Shown here one piece after another: positions 63,990 through 64,000 of a stretch of 64,000 bases of DNA. The notes under the pieces are model-generated. The model was not told the origin of the DNA. It saw nothing but the letters and a program-made list of their open reading frames with translations, and did no database searches. Origin of the DNA: Paraflavitalea sp. CAU 1676 (lineage in GTDB: Bacteria > Bacteroidota > Bacteroidia > Chitinophagales > Chitinophagaceae). The DNA lies in contig NZ_JARHUJ010000014.1 of NCBI RefSeq assembly GCF_029223285.1, positions 62,001 to 126,000 on the forward strand, written 5' to 3'. The stretch's first letter is position 1. Every line of letters begins with the position of its first letter. The position numbers and the translations under genes are program-made.

Positions 63990-64000
63990 ATGAAGATTGC
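63990..64000 (+). CDS. Start of a gene cut by the window edge
   Basis: ATG AAG ATT GC begins a frame directly behind a good promoter. Only Met-Lys-Ile and part of a fourth codon are visible, so nothing can be said about the product. Confidence 0.4.

Overview
The window looks like a chromosomal segment of a Bacteroidota bacterium, most probably of the Chitinophagales. The signs are SusC-type and TonB-plug domains, reg_prop sensor kinases, a GldB-like lipoprotein, a bacterial GGGP-synthase homologue, an N-acylornithine-type arginine operon, and promoters of the TTTG / TAnnTTTG class used by this phylum. I see no rRNA, tRNA, insertion sequence, prophage or CRISPR array.

Layout. 1-1864: end of a membrane protein, then a short histidine kinase and its LuxR-type regulator. 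1871-5406 (minus): DinB-like protein and carbamoyl-phosphate synthase large subunit, each behind a clear terminator. 5407-6143: G-skewed non-coding DNA with an 11-bp tandem repeat. 6144-14760: small secreted proteins, an M23 peptidase, a Bcp peroxiredoxin, a reg_prop histidine kinase with its response regulator, and an alpha/beta hydrolase. 14812-19205: a 38-aa ORF overlapping a TPR protein, then a four-gene set (monohaem lipoprotein, OB-fold protein, YceI protein, DUF5777-like barrel). 19323-21283 (minus): two LVIVD-repeat lipoproteins and a barrel. 21343-31843: housekeeping block (birA, rsfS, ftsH, LUD protein, GGCT, lpxH, mscS, merR, gyrB).

31943-40469 (minus) is a nearly complete arginine operon: GNAT-argG-argC-argD-argF'-argB-argE-argH. 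The carbamoyltransferase is of the N-acylornithine type and carries Val at the substrate-selecting position, which points to N-succinyl intermediates. The longer gaps in the operon contain strong, partly competing hairpins.

The most unusual part is 42107-51987. A two-gene plus-strand operon encodes a SusC-like outer-membrane barrel without a plug domain, followed four bases later by a 1512-residue alpha-2-macroglobulin-like protein that carries a SusC-type carboxypeptidase-regulatory plus TonB-plug module in its middle and a CxEQ thioester motif. It appears to be one receptor split over two proteins and merged with a protease-trap or surface protein. It sits between an SDR oxidoreductase and an AraC regulator whose promoters share a 13-bp -7 region and an 18-bp operator-like site, placed 42 and 21 bp upstream. 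An ORF downstream of the SDR gene encodes only the N-terminal half of a similar AraC regulator.

51891-52532 is non-coding and repeat-rich, and its right half folds into nested stems that could be an unrecognised structured RNA. 52533-64000 contains a GGGP-synthase homologue, a DUF2490-like barrel, a B12-dependent ribonucleotide reductase, a 40-aa lipoprotein, two uncharacterised secreted proteins, a YcxB-like protein, a GldB-like lipoprotein, and the first bases of another gene. Family names given as DUF numbers are from memory of the sequence pattern and were not searched.
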